Shown here in pieces: positions 1 through 7,422 of a stretch of DNA of 64,000 nucleotides. The stretch is taken from positions 5,607,501 through 5,671,500 of the forward strand of contig NZ_JAPEPX010000001.1 of NCBI RefSeq assembly GCF_026339935.1, in the 5' to 3' direction. A model generated the notes under the pieces. The model did not search any database and was not told the DNA's origin. It saw only the letters and a list, made by a program, of their open reading frames with translations. Position 1 is the stretch's first letter. Each line of letters opens with the position of its first letter. A program made the translations under genes and the position numbers. Source of the stretch: Streptomyces sp. NBC_01551 (GTDB taxonomy: Bacteria; Actinomycetota; Actinomycetes; Streptomycetales; Streptomycetaceae).

Positions 1-1179
1 GTGCTGCGCGACGATCTGCCCGACGTCCACGCGGAGATGCTCCGGCTCGGTGCCCGCGAGCGCCACGAGCTGGACTGGTTCGACGTACGACCGCCCGCGC
101 GCCCCGGCGACGAGGACCTGGTCATGCTGCAGGCGCGGCGGATCCTGCTGGAGAGTGCCCTGGCCACGGCCCTGCGCGGCGAACCGGGCGTGGTCGCGCG
201 GTATGGGGAACCGGTCACCGGAATCACCGCCACCCCCGGCATCCGCGTGACCGGCGTGACCACATCGGCCGGGGCGTACGAGGGGGACCTGGTCGTGGAC
301 GCGGGCGGGCGGCGCGGTGGCGTCGAGCGCTGGCTCGCCGCGGCGGGCTGCCGGCCGGCCGTCGTGGAGCGGCACCGCACGGGGCTCGCGTACTTCTGCC
401 GCTGGTACCGGCTGCCGGAAGGGCTGGACGAGGGCCCGCGCCGGCCCTGGACGGTGACCGGCGGCGCCTTCGCGGGCTGCGCGGTCTTCCCGGCCGACAA
501 CCGGGTGTTCGCGGTCACCCTGTTCGTGCACACGGAGGACACCACGCGCTCCGCGCTGCGCCACCCGGCCGTCTTCGAGGCCGCGGCGCGGGCCTTCCCG
601 CCCGGCGCGGCCTGGCTGGAGCTGGGCGCCGAGCCGCTGTCCGACGTACTGGCGACGGCGAGCCTGGACAACCGTTGGAGCTCGCTGGTCGACGAGCGGG
701 GCCCGGTGGTCAACGGGCTGGTGCCCGTCGGGGACGCCATCGCCCACACCAACCCGACCCTGGGGCAGGGCACCTCGCTCGCCCTGTGGGCCGCGCGCAG
801 GGTGGCCCGTACCGCCGGCCAGGACCCGGGGTCGGCCCGCTTCGCCACCGAGTACCACGACTGGGCGGTGCGCACCCTGAAGCCGTGGTTCGACTACCAG
901 GTCGTCGCCGACGGGGCCATCGGCGAGCGCTTCGCGACCCGGGCCGGGCGGACGGGGACGGCGCGCGAGGTGGCCGCCCTCTTCGACTGCGCGCTGGAGG
1001 ACCCCGAGGTGATGCGCGCGCGGGCCAGGGTCCGTCACCTGGCCGAACCGCCGGAGCGGGCGTACGCGGATCCGCAGGTCAGGACCCGGGTGGCGCGCTG
1101 GCTGGCCGCCCGGCCGGACTACGCGCCGAACGCGGTGGGGCCGGACCGGGCGGAGTGGGAGAAGCTGACGACGGGCTGA
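1..1179 (+). CDS. FAD-dependent monooxygenase/halogenase-like, 5' partial
   Basis: About 392 residues are visible and the product looks like a flavin-dependent monooxygenase of the PHBH/tryptophan-halogenase-like group. The C-terminal half has the family's second FAD motif, GDAIAHTNPTLGQG, near residues 244-257. The N-terminal GxGxxG dinucleotide-binding motif that should open the protein is missing, so I take the GTG at base 1 as an internal codon and the gene as starting before the window. The substrate cannot be told from the sequence. The stop codon lies inside the first copy of a 9-nt tandem repeat. Confidence 0.75.
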   Translation: MLRDDLPDVHAEMLRLGARERHELDWFDVRPPARPGDEDLVMLQARRILLESALATALRGEPGVVARYGEPVTGITATPGIRVTGVTTSAGAYEGDLVVDAGGRRGGVERWLAAAGCRPAVVERHRTGLAYFCRWYRLPEGLDEGPRRPWTVTGGAFAGCAVFPADNRVFAVTLFVHTEDTTRSALRHPAVFEAAARAFPPGAAWLELGAEPLSDVLATASLDNRWSSLVDERGPVVNGLVPVGDAIAHTNPTLGQGTSLALWAARRVARTAGQDPGSARFATEYHDWAVRTLKPWFDYQVVADGAIGERFATRAGRTGTAREVAALFDCALEDPEVMRARARVRHLAEPPERAYADPQVRTRVARWLAARPDYAPNAVGPDRAEWEKLTTG

Positions 1180-1244
1180 ACGGGCTGAACGGGCTGAACG
1201 GGCTGAACGGGCTGAACGGGCTGAACGGGCCGAACGGGCTGACG
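1173..1244. repeat. 9-nt tandem repeat at the stop codon
   Basis: Six exact copies of GGGCTGAAC run from 1173 to 1226, followed by one copy with a single change and one degenerate copy. The stop codon of the monooxygenase is inside copy one. Each copy also contains an in-frame TGA for one frame. Confidence 0.95.
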
Positions 1245-1312
1245 GGGCCGACGGGCTGACCAGGCCGACCTCGCCGACCTGGCCAAGCCGGACCGCCCGG
1301 CCGGCGGTCCTC

Positions 1313-1369
1313 CCTCGCCGACGTGCTCGGCCGGGCGGTCACTCCGTCCGGCCGAGCACGTCGGCGAGG
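1313..1369. terminator. very long bidirectional hairpin over the ligase stop codon
   Basis: The arms 1313-1338 and 1344-1369 pair over 26 bp with one G.T pair and a 5-nt loop. The ligase stop codon starts in the loop. The last nine or so ligase codons form one arm, so their complement is duplicated just downstream of the gene. It sits between two convergent genes and should terminate both transcripts. No T-run follows. Confidence 0.8.
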
Positions 1370-2406
1370 TCGTAGCCGACGGCCTCCTCCAGCTGCTCGT
1401 ACGTACAGCTCTCCGGCGCCCGGTCGGGCCTCCAGCGGCGGAACTGGGCGGTGTGGCGGAAGCGGTCGCCCTCCATGTGGTCGTACGCGACCTCGCAGAC
1501 CCGCTCGGGGCGCAGCGGTACCCAGGACAGGTCCTTCTTGCCGGTCCAGCGGCTCTGCGCACCCGGCAGCCGGGCGCTCTCGTGCGCGGACTCCTCGGCC
1601 CAGGCGGCCCAGGGGTGCCCTTCGGGATCCGCCATCCGCAGCGGTTCGAGCTCGTCCACCAGTTCGGCGCGGCGCTTCATGGGGAAGGCGGCGCAGACGC
1701 CCACGTGCTGGAGGGCGCCGTGCCCGTCGAGCAGCCCGAGCAGCAATGATCCGACAATCGGACCGCTCTTGTGGAAACGGAAACCCGCGACGACGACGTC
1801 GGCCGTACGCTCGTGCTTGATCTTGAACATGAGTCGGGCATCGGGCCGGTAGGGGAGATCGAGGGGTTTGGCGATCACCCCGTCGAGCCCGGCGCCCTCG
1901 AACCGCTCGAACCATTCTTGCGCGAGCGCGGGGTCGGTGGTCGCGGGCGCGAGATGAACGGGGGGCCGAGCGGTGGAAAGGGCTTGGGAGAGGGTGTCGC
2001 GGCGGTCCGCGAGCGGAGTGTCGAGGAGTGCCTCGTCGCCGAGCGCGAGCAGATCGAAGGCGACGAAGCTGGCCGGGGTCGTCTCGGCGAGCATCTTCAC
2101 GCGGGAGGCGGCGGGGTGGATCCGCTCGGTCAGCCGGTCGAAGTCGAGCCGCCCGCCCTGCACGATGACGATCTCGCCGTCCACCACGCAGCGGGCGGGC
2201 AGGTTCTCCTTCAGTGCCACCACCAGCTCGGGGAAGTACCGGGTCAGGCTCTTCCCGGTGCGGCTGCCGATCTCGACCTCGTCGCCGTCGCGGTGGACGA
2301 TGGCCCGGAAGCCGTCCCACTTGGCCTCGTACTGCATGCCCGGCGGGATCTTGGTCACGGACTTGGCTAGCATCGGCTTCACAGGGGGCATCACCGGCAG
2401 ATCCAT
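1339..2406 (-). CDS. ligC: ATP-dependent DNA ligase (LigC-like)
   Basis: A 355-aa enzyme that seals nicks in DNA using ATP. The nucleotidyltransferase motif is KWDG with the presumed adenylated lysine at residue 29. SRTGK near 48, a VAFDLLAL motif III, LDGVIAKP motif IV and FKIKH motif V follow in the right order. A C-terminal OB-type region ends the protein. The length matches mycobacterial LigC (about 358 aa, from memory) and there is no fused polymerase or nuclease. It is divergent from a LigD-type polymerase 75 bp away, so the two likely work together in end joining or gap repair. I start at the ATG before DLPVMPP; an ATG eight codons upstream is possible. Confidence 0.9.
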   Translation of the reverse strand: MDLPVMPPVKPMLAKSVTKIPPGMQYEAKWDGFRAIVHRDGDEVEIGSRTGKSLTRYFPELVVALKENLPARCVVDGEIVIVQGGRLDFDRLTERIHPAASRVKMLAETTPASFVAFDLLALGDEALLDTPLADRRDTLSQALSTARPPVHLAPATTDPALAQEWFERFEGAGLDGVIAKPLDLPYRPDARLMFKIKHERTADVVVAGFRFHKSGPIVGSLLLGLLDGHGALQHVGVCAAFPMKRRAELVDELEPLRMADPEGHPWAAWAEESAHESARLPGAQSRWTGKKDLSWVPLRPERVCEVAYDHMEGDRFRHTAQFRRWRPDRAPESCTYEQLEEAVGYDLADVLGRTE

Positions 2407-2481
2407 ACTTGAGATTCTGCGGCGGTACATCCGGACCCGCCCGGTATGCGCGCCGGGCCGCGCCCGCCTACCGTGGCGCAC

Positions 2482-3501
2482 ATGGGTGCTGCCGGTAATG
2501 CGATCGAGCTCGACGCCGGAGGGCGGACGGTGCGACTGTCCAACCCGGACAAGGTCTACTTCCCCGAGCGCGGGCTCACCAAGAGGGACGTGGCCGAGTA
2601 CTACCTGGCGGTCGCGCCCGGCATCACCCGGGCCCTGCGCAACCGCCCCACGACCCTGGAGCGCTACCCGGACGGGGTGGAGGGGGAGTCCTTCTTCCAG
2701 AAGCGGGCGCCCAAGAACCTGCCCGACTGGATTCCGACCGCCCACATCGCCTTCCCGAGCGGGCGCACGGCCGACGAGATCTGCCCGACCGAGCCGGCCG
2801 CCGTCCTGTGGGCCGCCAACCTGGGCTGCCTCACCTTCCACCCCTGGCCGGTGCGCCGCGATGACACCGACCGCCCCGACGAACTGCGCATCGACCTGGA
2901 CCCGCAACCGGGTACCGACTACCACCACGCGGTGGCTGCGGCCCACGAACTGCGGACGGTGCTGGACGAGTTGGGACTGCGCGGCTGGCCCAAGACCTCC
3001 GGCGGCCGGGGCCTGCACGTCTTCGTGCCGATCGCCCCGCGCTGGACCTTCACCGAGGTCCGGCGGTGCGCGATCGCCCTCGGCCGGGAACTGGAGCGAC
3101 GGATGCCGGGCAAGGTCACCACGGCCTGGTGGAAGGAGGAGCGCGGCGAGCGGATCTTCGTCGACTACAACCAGACCGCGCGCGACCGCACCATCGCCTC
3201 CGCCTACTCGGTCCGACCCCGCCCGCACGCCCCGGTGTCGGCGCCCCTGCGCTGGGACGAGGTGGACGACGCCGAGCCGGGAGACTTCGACATCGTCACG
3301 ATGCCGGCGCGCTTCGCCGAGCTCGGCGACCTGCACGCGGACATGGACGAGCACGCCTTCGAGCTGGACGCCGTACTGGAACTCGCGGACCGGCACGAAC
3401 ACGACCACGGCCTGGGTGACATGCCCTATCCGCCGGACTACCCGAAGATGCCGGGCGAACCCAAACGGGTCCAGCCCAGCCGGGCCAAACAGGAGGACTG
3501 A
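2482..3501 (+). CDS. ligD: LigD-type DNA polymerase/primase domain protein
   Basis: A 339-aa stand-alone polymerase domain (archaeo-eukaryotic primase superfamily) of the non-homologous end-joining protein LigD. RIDLDPQPG supplies the metal-binding Asp-x-Asp pair, SGGRGLHVF is the conserved nucleotide-binding stretch and IFVDYNQ carries the third acidic residue. It lacks ligase and phosphoesterase domains, which agrees with a separate ligase gene next door. The family fills gaps and prefers ribonucleotides. No Ku gene lies in the window. I chose the ATG at 2482; an in-frame start at 2446 would add twelve poorly conserved residues. The symbol refers to the domain only. Confidence 0.85.
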   Translation: MGAAGNAIELDAGGRTVRLSNPDKVYFPERGLTKRDVAEYYLAVAPGITRALRNRPTTLERYPDGVEGESFFQKRAPKNLPDWIPTAHIAFPSGRTADEICPTEPAAVLWAANLGCLTFHPWPVRRDDTDRPDELRIDLDPQPGTDYHHAVAAAHELRTVLDELGLRGWPKTSGGRGLHVFVPIAPRWTFTEVRRCAIALGRELERRMPGKVTTAWWKEERGERIFVDYNQTARDRTIASAYSVRPRPHAPVSAPLRWDEVDDAEPGDFDIVTMPARFAELGDLHADMDEHAFELDAVLELADRHEHDHGLGDMPYPPDYPKMPGEPKRVQPSRAKQED

Positions 3502-3510
3502 CCGACGGAC

Positions 3511-3695
3511 ATACCGTCTCGCACCACGCCCCTGCTCTTCCTCGACGTCGACGGACCGCTCATCCCGTTCGGGGCGACCGCGCGGCAACTGCCGGACGGC
3601 TACCCGACGTATCGGACGGTCCGCACGATCCGGCGGCCGACGGCCACCCGCTGCTGGCGCGGGTCAATCCCGCGCACGGGCCGCGCCTGGCGGCG
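3511..3695 (+). pseudogene. frameshifted and truncated HAD-domain gene remnant
   Basis: The first frame reads TPLLFLDVDGPLIPFGAT from about 3526, with the DxDG nucleophile motif of HAD hydrolases. It then runs on as an unrelated Arg-rich reading after about 3620. From 3639 another frame restores a plausible continuation, GHPLLARVNPAHGPRLAA, and similarity to the family as I remember it stops there. The codon where ATG is expected reads ATA at 3511. I infer lost start, one frameshift and a missing C-terminal half. The ribosome-binding-like AGGAGG at 3491 lies inside the preceding gene. Confidence 0.65.
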
Positions 3696-3762
3696 CACCG
3701 CCTGACGGCGGGGTTGAGTAGCCCCTCGCGCCGCAGGGCGTCGCTGTCCGGACTAAAAACAA

Positions 3763-3783
3763 CACGAACGATCGTGCTAATAT
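3763..3783 (+). promoter_or_regulatory. operator-like dyad and possible -10 upstream of the hydrolase
   Basis: CACGA and TCGTG arms are separated by 4 bp, and the word GAACGATCGTGC (3766-3777) also occurs, with one change, upstream of the neighbouring TetR gene. TAATAT directly follows at 3778-3783 and could be a -10 box. I infer that the TetR protein controls this gene. Confidence 0.5.
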
Positions 3784-3867
3784 TTTGCCCGTCATCCTGC
3801 CCATGCCCTCCGGCCTGGGCGAGCCCTCTGGCCGTTGGCCAGTTGAGGAGATTTCGGAGAACCGGGC

Positions 3868-4731
3868 ATGCACCCCATGGCTTCACTCCTGAGCACCTCC
3901 CTCACCCTCGGCGCCCGCGTCGCCCCAGCCCTGGCCGGGCGGGCGGCGTTCGCGCTGTTCGTCCGGCCCATCGGCCGCCCCCGGCTCCGTCCCGAGGAGG
4001 CGGAGGTGATGGCCGGGGCGGTGACCGGCCGGCTCACCGTGGACGGCATACCCGTCACCACGTACCGCTGGGGAGACGGCGACCGGCCCGTGCTGGTGGT
4101 GCACGGCTGGACCTCGCGCGCCTCGCGGCTCGCCGGTTTCATCACCGCGCTCCGTGCCCAGGGCCGCACCGTCGTCTCCTTCGACGCCCCCGGTCACGGC
4201 GAATCCGGCGGCCGCGCCACCACGATCCGCAGGCAGCGCGAGATCATCCGCCGACTGCACGCGGAGCACGGCGACTTCTCGGCCGTCGTGGCCCACTCCT
4301 TCGGGGTGCTCACCACGTTCTTCACCCTGCGGGACGGCATCCCCGCGGACCGGATCGTCGGCATCGGGGGGATCGCCGACTTCGACTACCTGATGGCGCA
4401 GTTCCGCCGGAACTTCGGCGTGGGCCCGGCCGTCGAGCGCGCGCTGCGCCACCACATCCAGCGCCGCCTCTTCTCCGACGAGCCCGGCATCTGGCCCCGC
4501 CTCGACGCCCGTCGCAACCCCGAGGAAGTGCCGGCGGAGATCCTCCTGGTGCACGACGCCGACGACGACATGGCGACCCCGTCCCAGTCCCGCGGCATCG
4601 CCGCCGCGTACGGCAACCGGGCCCGGCTGATCGAGACCCGGGGCCTGGGCCACCGCCGCATCCTCGCCGACCCGCAGGTCATCACCGCCGCGGTGGACTT
4701 CGTGACGGCCCCGGCGGTCGCGCCGTCCTAG
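3868..4731 (+). CDS. alpha/beta hydrolase
   Basis: A 287-aa alpha/beta-fold hydrolase. VVHGWTS near residue 76 gives the oxyanion loop, FDAPGHGESGG follows strand four, and AHSFG near 148 carries the nucleophile serine. VHDADDDMAT holds the acid and GLGHRRIL the histidine, so the triad looks complete. The N-terminal segment is Ala-rich and hydrophobic and might touch the membrane. GAGGAG lies before the ATG. The 3' end overlaps the convergent TetR gene by 4 bp. Substrate unknown; ester or amide hydrolysis is typical. Confidence 0.85.
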   Translation: MHPMASLLSTSLTLGARVAPALAGRAAFALFVRPIGRPRLRPEEAEVMAGAVTGRLTVDGIPVTTYRWGDGDRPVLVVHGWTSRASRLAGFITALRAQGRTVVSFDAPGHGESGGRATTIRRQREIIRRLHAEHGDFSAVVAHSFGVLTTFFTLRDGIPADRIVGIGGIADFDYLMAQFRRNFGVGPAVERALRHHIQRRLFSDEPGIWPRLDARRNPEEVPAEILLVHDADDDMATPSQSRGIAAAYGNRARLIETRGLGHRRILADPQVITAAVDFVTAPAVAPS

Positions 4732-5399
4732 CCGGGGGAGTCGACGGGAGCAGTGGCGGCCGGCCGGTCCGGGAGGGCGTCCGGATCGGCCGCCACCGCA
4801 CGGAGCCGGGCCAGTACCCCGCGCGCGGCCCGCTCGTAGGCCACCGGGTCCTCGTGCAGCACGGAATGCGCGTTGGCCAGCTCCATCAGCGCGATGATCT
4901 CGAAGGCCAGCTGCGGCACCTCCGCCGCGTCCGTCCCCGCCCGGAACCCGCCCGTCAGCCGCGCCTCGTCCAGGAGGCGCTCGATGTACCGCGTCCAGTC
5001 GGACCGGGCCTTGGCGATCTCGTCGTGCACGGGGCCGGGACGCGAGTCGAACTCCGCCGCGGCCGCGTAGAAGAAGCAGCCGCCGGGGAAGGTCCGGTCC
5101 CTGGAGTAGTCCATCCAGAGCCCGCACACCCGCCAGACCTTGGCCAGACCGGCCGGCTCCCTGCGCACGGGCCGCACGACCACGTCCATGAACACGTCCA
5201 CGGCGGCGCGGACGGTGGCGAGTTGCAGGTCCTCCTTCGAGCCGAAGAGCGCGAACACTCCGCTCTTGCTCAAGCCCAGATCCGTGGCGATCTTCCCCAG
5301 CGACAGGCCCTCCAGGCCGTCCACCGAGGCGATGCTCATGGTGCGCTCGAGGACGGTCCGCCGCGTCTGGTTGCCGCGCTCCACGCGTCCGTCTGCCAT
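4728..5399 (-). CDS. TetR/AcrR family transcriptional regulator
   Basis: About 223 aa. The N-terminal helix-turn-helix includes GLSLGKIATDLGLSKSGVFALFGSKEDL, the usual TetR DNA-binding layout. The C-terminal ligand domain is typical in length, with the FPGGCFF stretch seen in the TetR_C group related to YxaF/NemR-like proteins. It is convergent with the hydrolase. An operator-like word upstream of it recurs before the hydrolase, so autoregulation plus control of the hydrolase is likely. Start alternatives are ATGs at 5399, 5408 and 5432; the last would place the operator inside the coding region, so I prefer the shortest. Confidence 0.85.
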   Translation of the reverse strand: MADGRVERGNQTRRTVLERTMSIASVDGLEGLSLGKIATDLGLSKSGVFALFGSKEDLQLATVRAAVDVFMDVVVRPVRREPAGLAKVWRVCGLWMDYSRDRTFPGGCFFYAAAAEFDSRPGPVHDEIAKARSDWTRYIERLLDEARLTGGFRAGTDAAEVPQLAFEIIALMELANAHSVLHEDPVAYERAARGVLARLRAVAADPDALPDRPAATAPVDSPG

Positions 5400-5414
5400 A
5401 GGGCCCATCTTAAC

Positions 5415-5430
5415 GAACGCACGGTCGTTC
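5415..5430 (-). promoter_or_regulatory. operator-like dyad upstream of the tetR gene
   Basis: GAACG and CGTTC arms flank 6 bp. On the minus strand GAACGACCGTGC (5419-5430) matches the word upstream of the hydrolase at 11 of 12 positions. Confidence 0.5.
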
Positions 5431-5553
5431 ACTCTGTGGAGCGGCCGCTGTCAGTGGCGGGTGCGATGCTCGGAGATGTGAACACCGGGGCGCATGAACG
5501 CTTGTTGATCAGGTGTTGATAGGACGTCCATCGGTGGCGGACAGTCTCGGCGC

Positions 5554-5808
5554 ATGTCGATGAACACGAGTGAGCGGACGACGACCGCCGCTGCCCCCGC
5601 CTGGTACGAACTCGCCCTGTGCGCCCAGACGGGCCCGGGATTCTTCTTCCCGGAGCCGGGCTCGTCGCTGCGCGACGCGAAGCGGCTGTGCGGTGCCTGC
5701 GAGGGTCGGGCGGCGTGCCTGGAGTACGCCCTGGCGAACGACGAGCGCTTCGGTGTCTGGGGCGGCCTCTCGGAAACCGAACGCCTCGCGCTGCGCCCGC
5801 GCGACTGA
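5554..5808 (+). CDS. WhiB-like iron-sulfur regulator
   Basis: An 84-aa WhiB-family protein. Four cysteines at 23, 46, 49 and 55 form the C-x22-C-x2-C-x5-C cluster ligand set for a [4Fe-4S] cluster. FGVWGG at 66-71 is the conserved turn, followed by a short tail with only one cluster of basic residues. Family members bind sigma factors and control development, redox response or antibiotic resistance in actinomycetes. Which Wbl paralogue this is cannot be settled here. The gene stands alone; a second ATG two codons in is possible. Confidence 0.9.
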   Translation: MSMNTSERTTTAAAPAWYELALCAQTGPGFFFPEPGSSLRDAKRLCGACEGRAACLEYALANDERFGVWGGLSETERLALRPRD

Positions 5809-5979
5809 TCAGGTCCGCGTAGCCCTCCCATTCCGCCGCACCGACCCACCCTGCGCGCGAGCGCGTCTCAGCGCGGTGCGGGCCTCCCGCAGAGCGGTCA
5901 GCGAGGAGAGGAGTCGAGGGTGCGGGAGAAACGGGCCAGTTGGTCGATGTCCGCCTGGAGGAAGGTCACGACGCGAAAA

Positions 5980-6006
5980 CCCTGGCAGAGCACGGCTCTG
6001 CCAGGG
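5980..6006 (-). terminator. Rho-independent terminator of the desaturase gene
   Basis: Perfect 12-bp arms CCCTGGCAGAGC and GCTCTGCCAGGG with a 3-nt loop. On the minus strand the stem is followed by TTTT, a classic intrinsic terminator 60 bp after the stop codon. Confidence 0.9.
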
Positions 6007-6065
6007 CAATCGTCGTCTCCCCGTCGGGGGAGCGGGAACCGGTCAGGCCCGGGGGCCTGTGGGCA

Positions 6066-7037
6066 TCAGGCCTTGCGGGCCGCGATGCGTGCCGCGCGGG
6101 CGGCCAGGCGCTCGTCGAACTTGCGCGCCTCGCCGTCCAGGCCGTTCATGAAGAGGCCGAGCTCCTCCTGGGCCTTCTGGCCGTCGGGGCCCAGGCCGTC
6201 GATGTCCATGATCTTCAGGAAGCGGATCACGGGGCTCAGCACGTCGTCGTGGTGGATCCGCAGGTTGTAGACCCCGCCGATCGCCATCTGCGCCGCCATG
6301 CGCTCGAAGCCGGGCATGCCGTGTCCGGGCATCCGGAAGTTGACCACGACGTCCCGCACGGCCTGCATGGTGAGGTCCGGGGCGAGCTCGAAGGCCGCGC
6401 CCAGCAGGTTGCGGTAGAAGACCATGTGCAGGTTCTCGTCCTGCGCGATGCGGGCGAGCATCCGGTCGCAGACCGGGTCACCGGACTGGTGGCCGGTGTT
6501 GCGGTGCGAGATGCGGGTCGCGAGCTCCTGGAAGGCGACGTACGCGACCGAGTGCAGCATCGAGTGCCGGTTGTCGGACTCGAAGCCCTCCGACATGTGC
6601 TGCATGCGGAACGCTTCCAGCTTGTCCGGGTCCACGGCGCGGGAGGCGAGCAGGTAGTCGCGCATCACGATGCCGTGACGGCCCTCCTCGGCGGTCCAGC
6701 GGTGCACCCAGGTGCCCCACGCGCCGTTGCGGCCGAAGAGCGTCGCGATCTCGTGGTGGTAGCTGGGGAGGTTGTCCTCGGTCAGCAGGTTCACGACCAG
6801 CGCGATCTTGCCGATGTCGGTGACCTTGGACTGCTCCGGGTCCCAGGCCTCGCCGTCCTCGAAGAAGCCCGGGAAGTTCCGGCCGTCGCTCCACGGGACG
6901 TACTCGTGGGGCATCCAGTCCTTGGTGACCTTCAGATGGCGGTTGAGTTCCTTCTCGACCACCTCTTCCAGCGCGTACAGCAGCTTGGCGTCGGTCCACG
7001 CCTCCGAGCTGCCGAGGTGGGGAGAGGTGATCGTCAC
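6066..7037 (-). CDS. acyl-ACP desaturase
   Basis: A 323-aa soluble diiron fatty-acid desaturase that inserts a double bond in acyl-ACP. The iron-binding residues sit in four helices: E near 32, EEGRHG near 135 and DENLHM near 220 are the recognisable ExxH-type motifs. Length matches actinobacterial DesA proteins. The GTG start at 7037 is preceded by AGGAG at proper distance, so the upstream ATG is unlikely. Two operator-like dyads lie just before it. The product would adjust membrane fluidity; electron donors are not encoded nearby. Confidence 0.9.
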   Translation of the reverse strand: MTITSPHLGSSEAWTDAKLLYALEEVVEKELNRHLKVTKDWMPHEYVPWSDGRNFPGFFEDGEAWDPEQSKVTDIGKIALVVNLLTEDNLPSYHHEIATLFGRNGAWGTWVHRWTAEEGRHGIVMRDYLLASRAVDPDKLEAFRMQHMSEGFESDNRHSMLHSVAYVAFQELATRISHRNTGHQSGDPVCDRMLARIAQDENLHMVFYRNLLGAAFELAPDLTMQAVRDVVVNFRMPGHGMPGFERMAAQMAIGGVYNLRIHHDDVLSPVIRFLKIMDIDGLGPDGQKAQEELGLFMNGLDGEARKFDERLAARAARIAARKA

Positions 7038-7065
7038 TGGTACTCCTGGGGACAAAGCGAATTAC

Positions 7066-7094
7066 CTACGGTTCCGTAGCCTACGAACCCGTAG
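7066..7094 (-). promoter_or_regulatory. double operator-like dyad upstream of the desaturase
   Basis: Two 14-bp dyads, CTACGGTTCCGTAG at 7066-7079 and CTACGAACCCGTAG at 7081-7094, lie 15 bp apart on the same face of the helix. They begin 29 bp before the start codon. The pattern is typical of a TetR-family repressor; no regulator is adjacent. Confidence 0.6.
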
Positions 7095-7288
7095 GTTAAG
7101 CGCGCCGTGAAGGCCAGCCAAGCCCCACCGGTCCCTATGTCCGATTACATCCGGTTATCTGTGCAGTTTGAGGAGCCGTTTGAGGGCGTGCTGCGGCTGA
7201 AAGTCATGCGCAGGGGTGGTTCGACTTTGCCGGATTGACGCCGAATCGATGCCTTGGGCGTCCCCCGGAGGAGGGAATGGCGGAGGTC

Positions 7289-7320
7289 GGGGGTCCGGTA
7301 GGCGCTGCCTCCGGACCCCC
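7289..7320 (-). terminator. hairpin terminator downstream of the ABC-F gene
   Basis: Perfect 10-bp arms GGGGGTCCGG and CCGGACCCCC flank a loop that can form an inner GGC/GCC stem. It lies about 100 bp after the ABC-F stop codon on the minus strand. Confidence 0.65.
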
Positions 7321-7343
7321 GGCCTCCGGTCGTCCGGTGCCCC

Positions 7344-7378
7344 GGTCCCCGGTTCTCCGATCCCCGGTTCTCCGATCC
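7344..7378. repeat. 15-nt direct repeat
   Basis: Two exact copies of CCCCGGTTCTCCGAT in tandem followed by a partial third, between the terminator and the ABC-F stop codon. Confidence 0.7.
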
Positions 7379-7422
7379 CCGGCCCCTGGTCTGCCTCTGT
7401 CAGGCGGGTCGGCCTTCGGGCA

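Larger units (their letters stand above)
7038..7422. other. 385-bp intergenic region
   Basis: Holds the desaturase promoter and dyads at its left and the ABC-F terminator and a short repeat at its right. Between about 7100 and 7285 I see no convincing gene. A 33-codon frame at 7137-7238 has no ribosome-binding site and poor codon bias. Confidence 0.6.

Noticed and set aside
7137..7238. 33-codon frame starting MSDYIRLSV with a TTA codon
   Set aside because: No ribosome-binding site and little third-position GC bias; more likely part of the intergenic leader.
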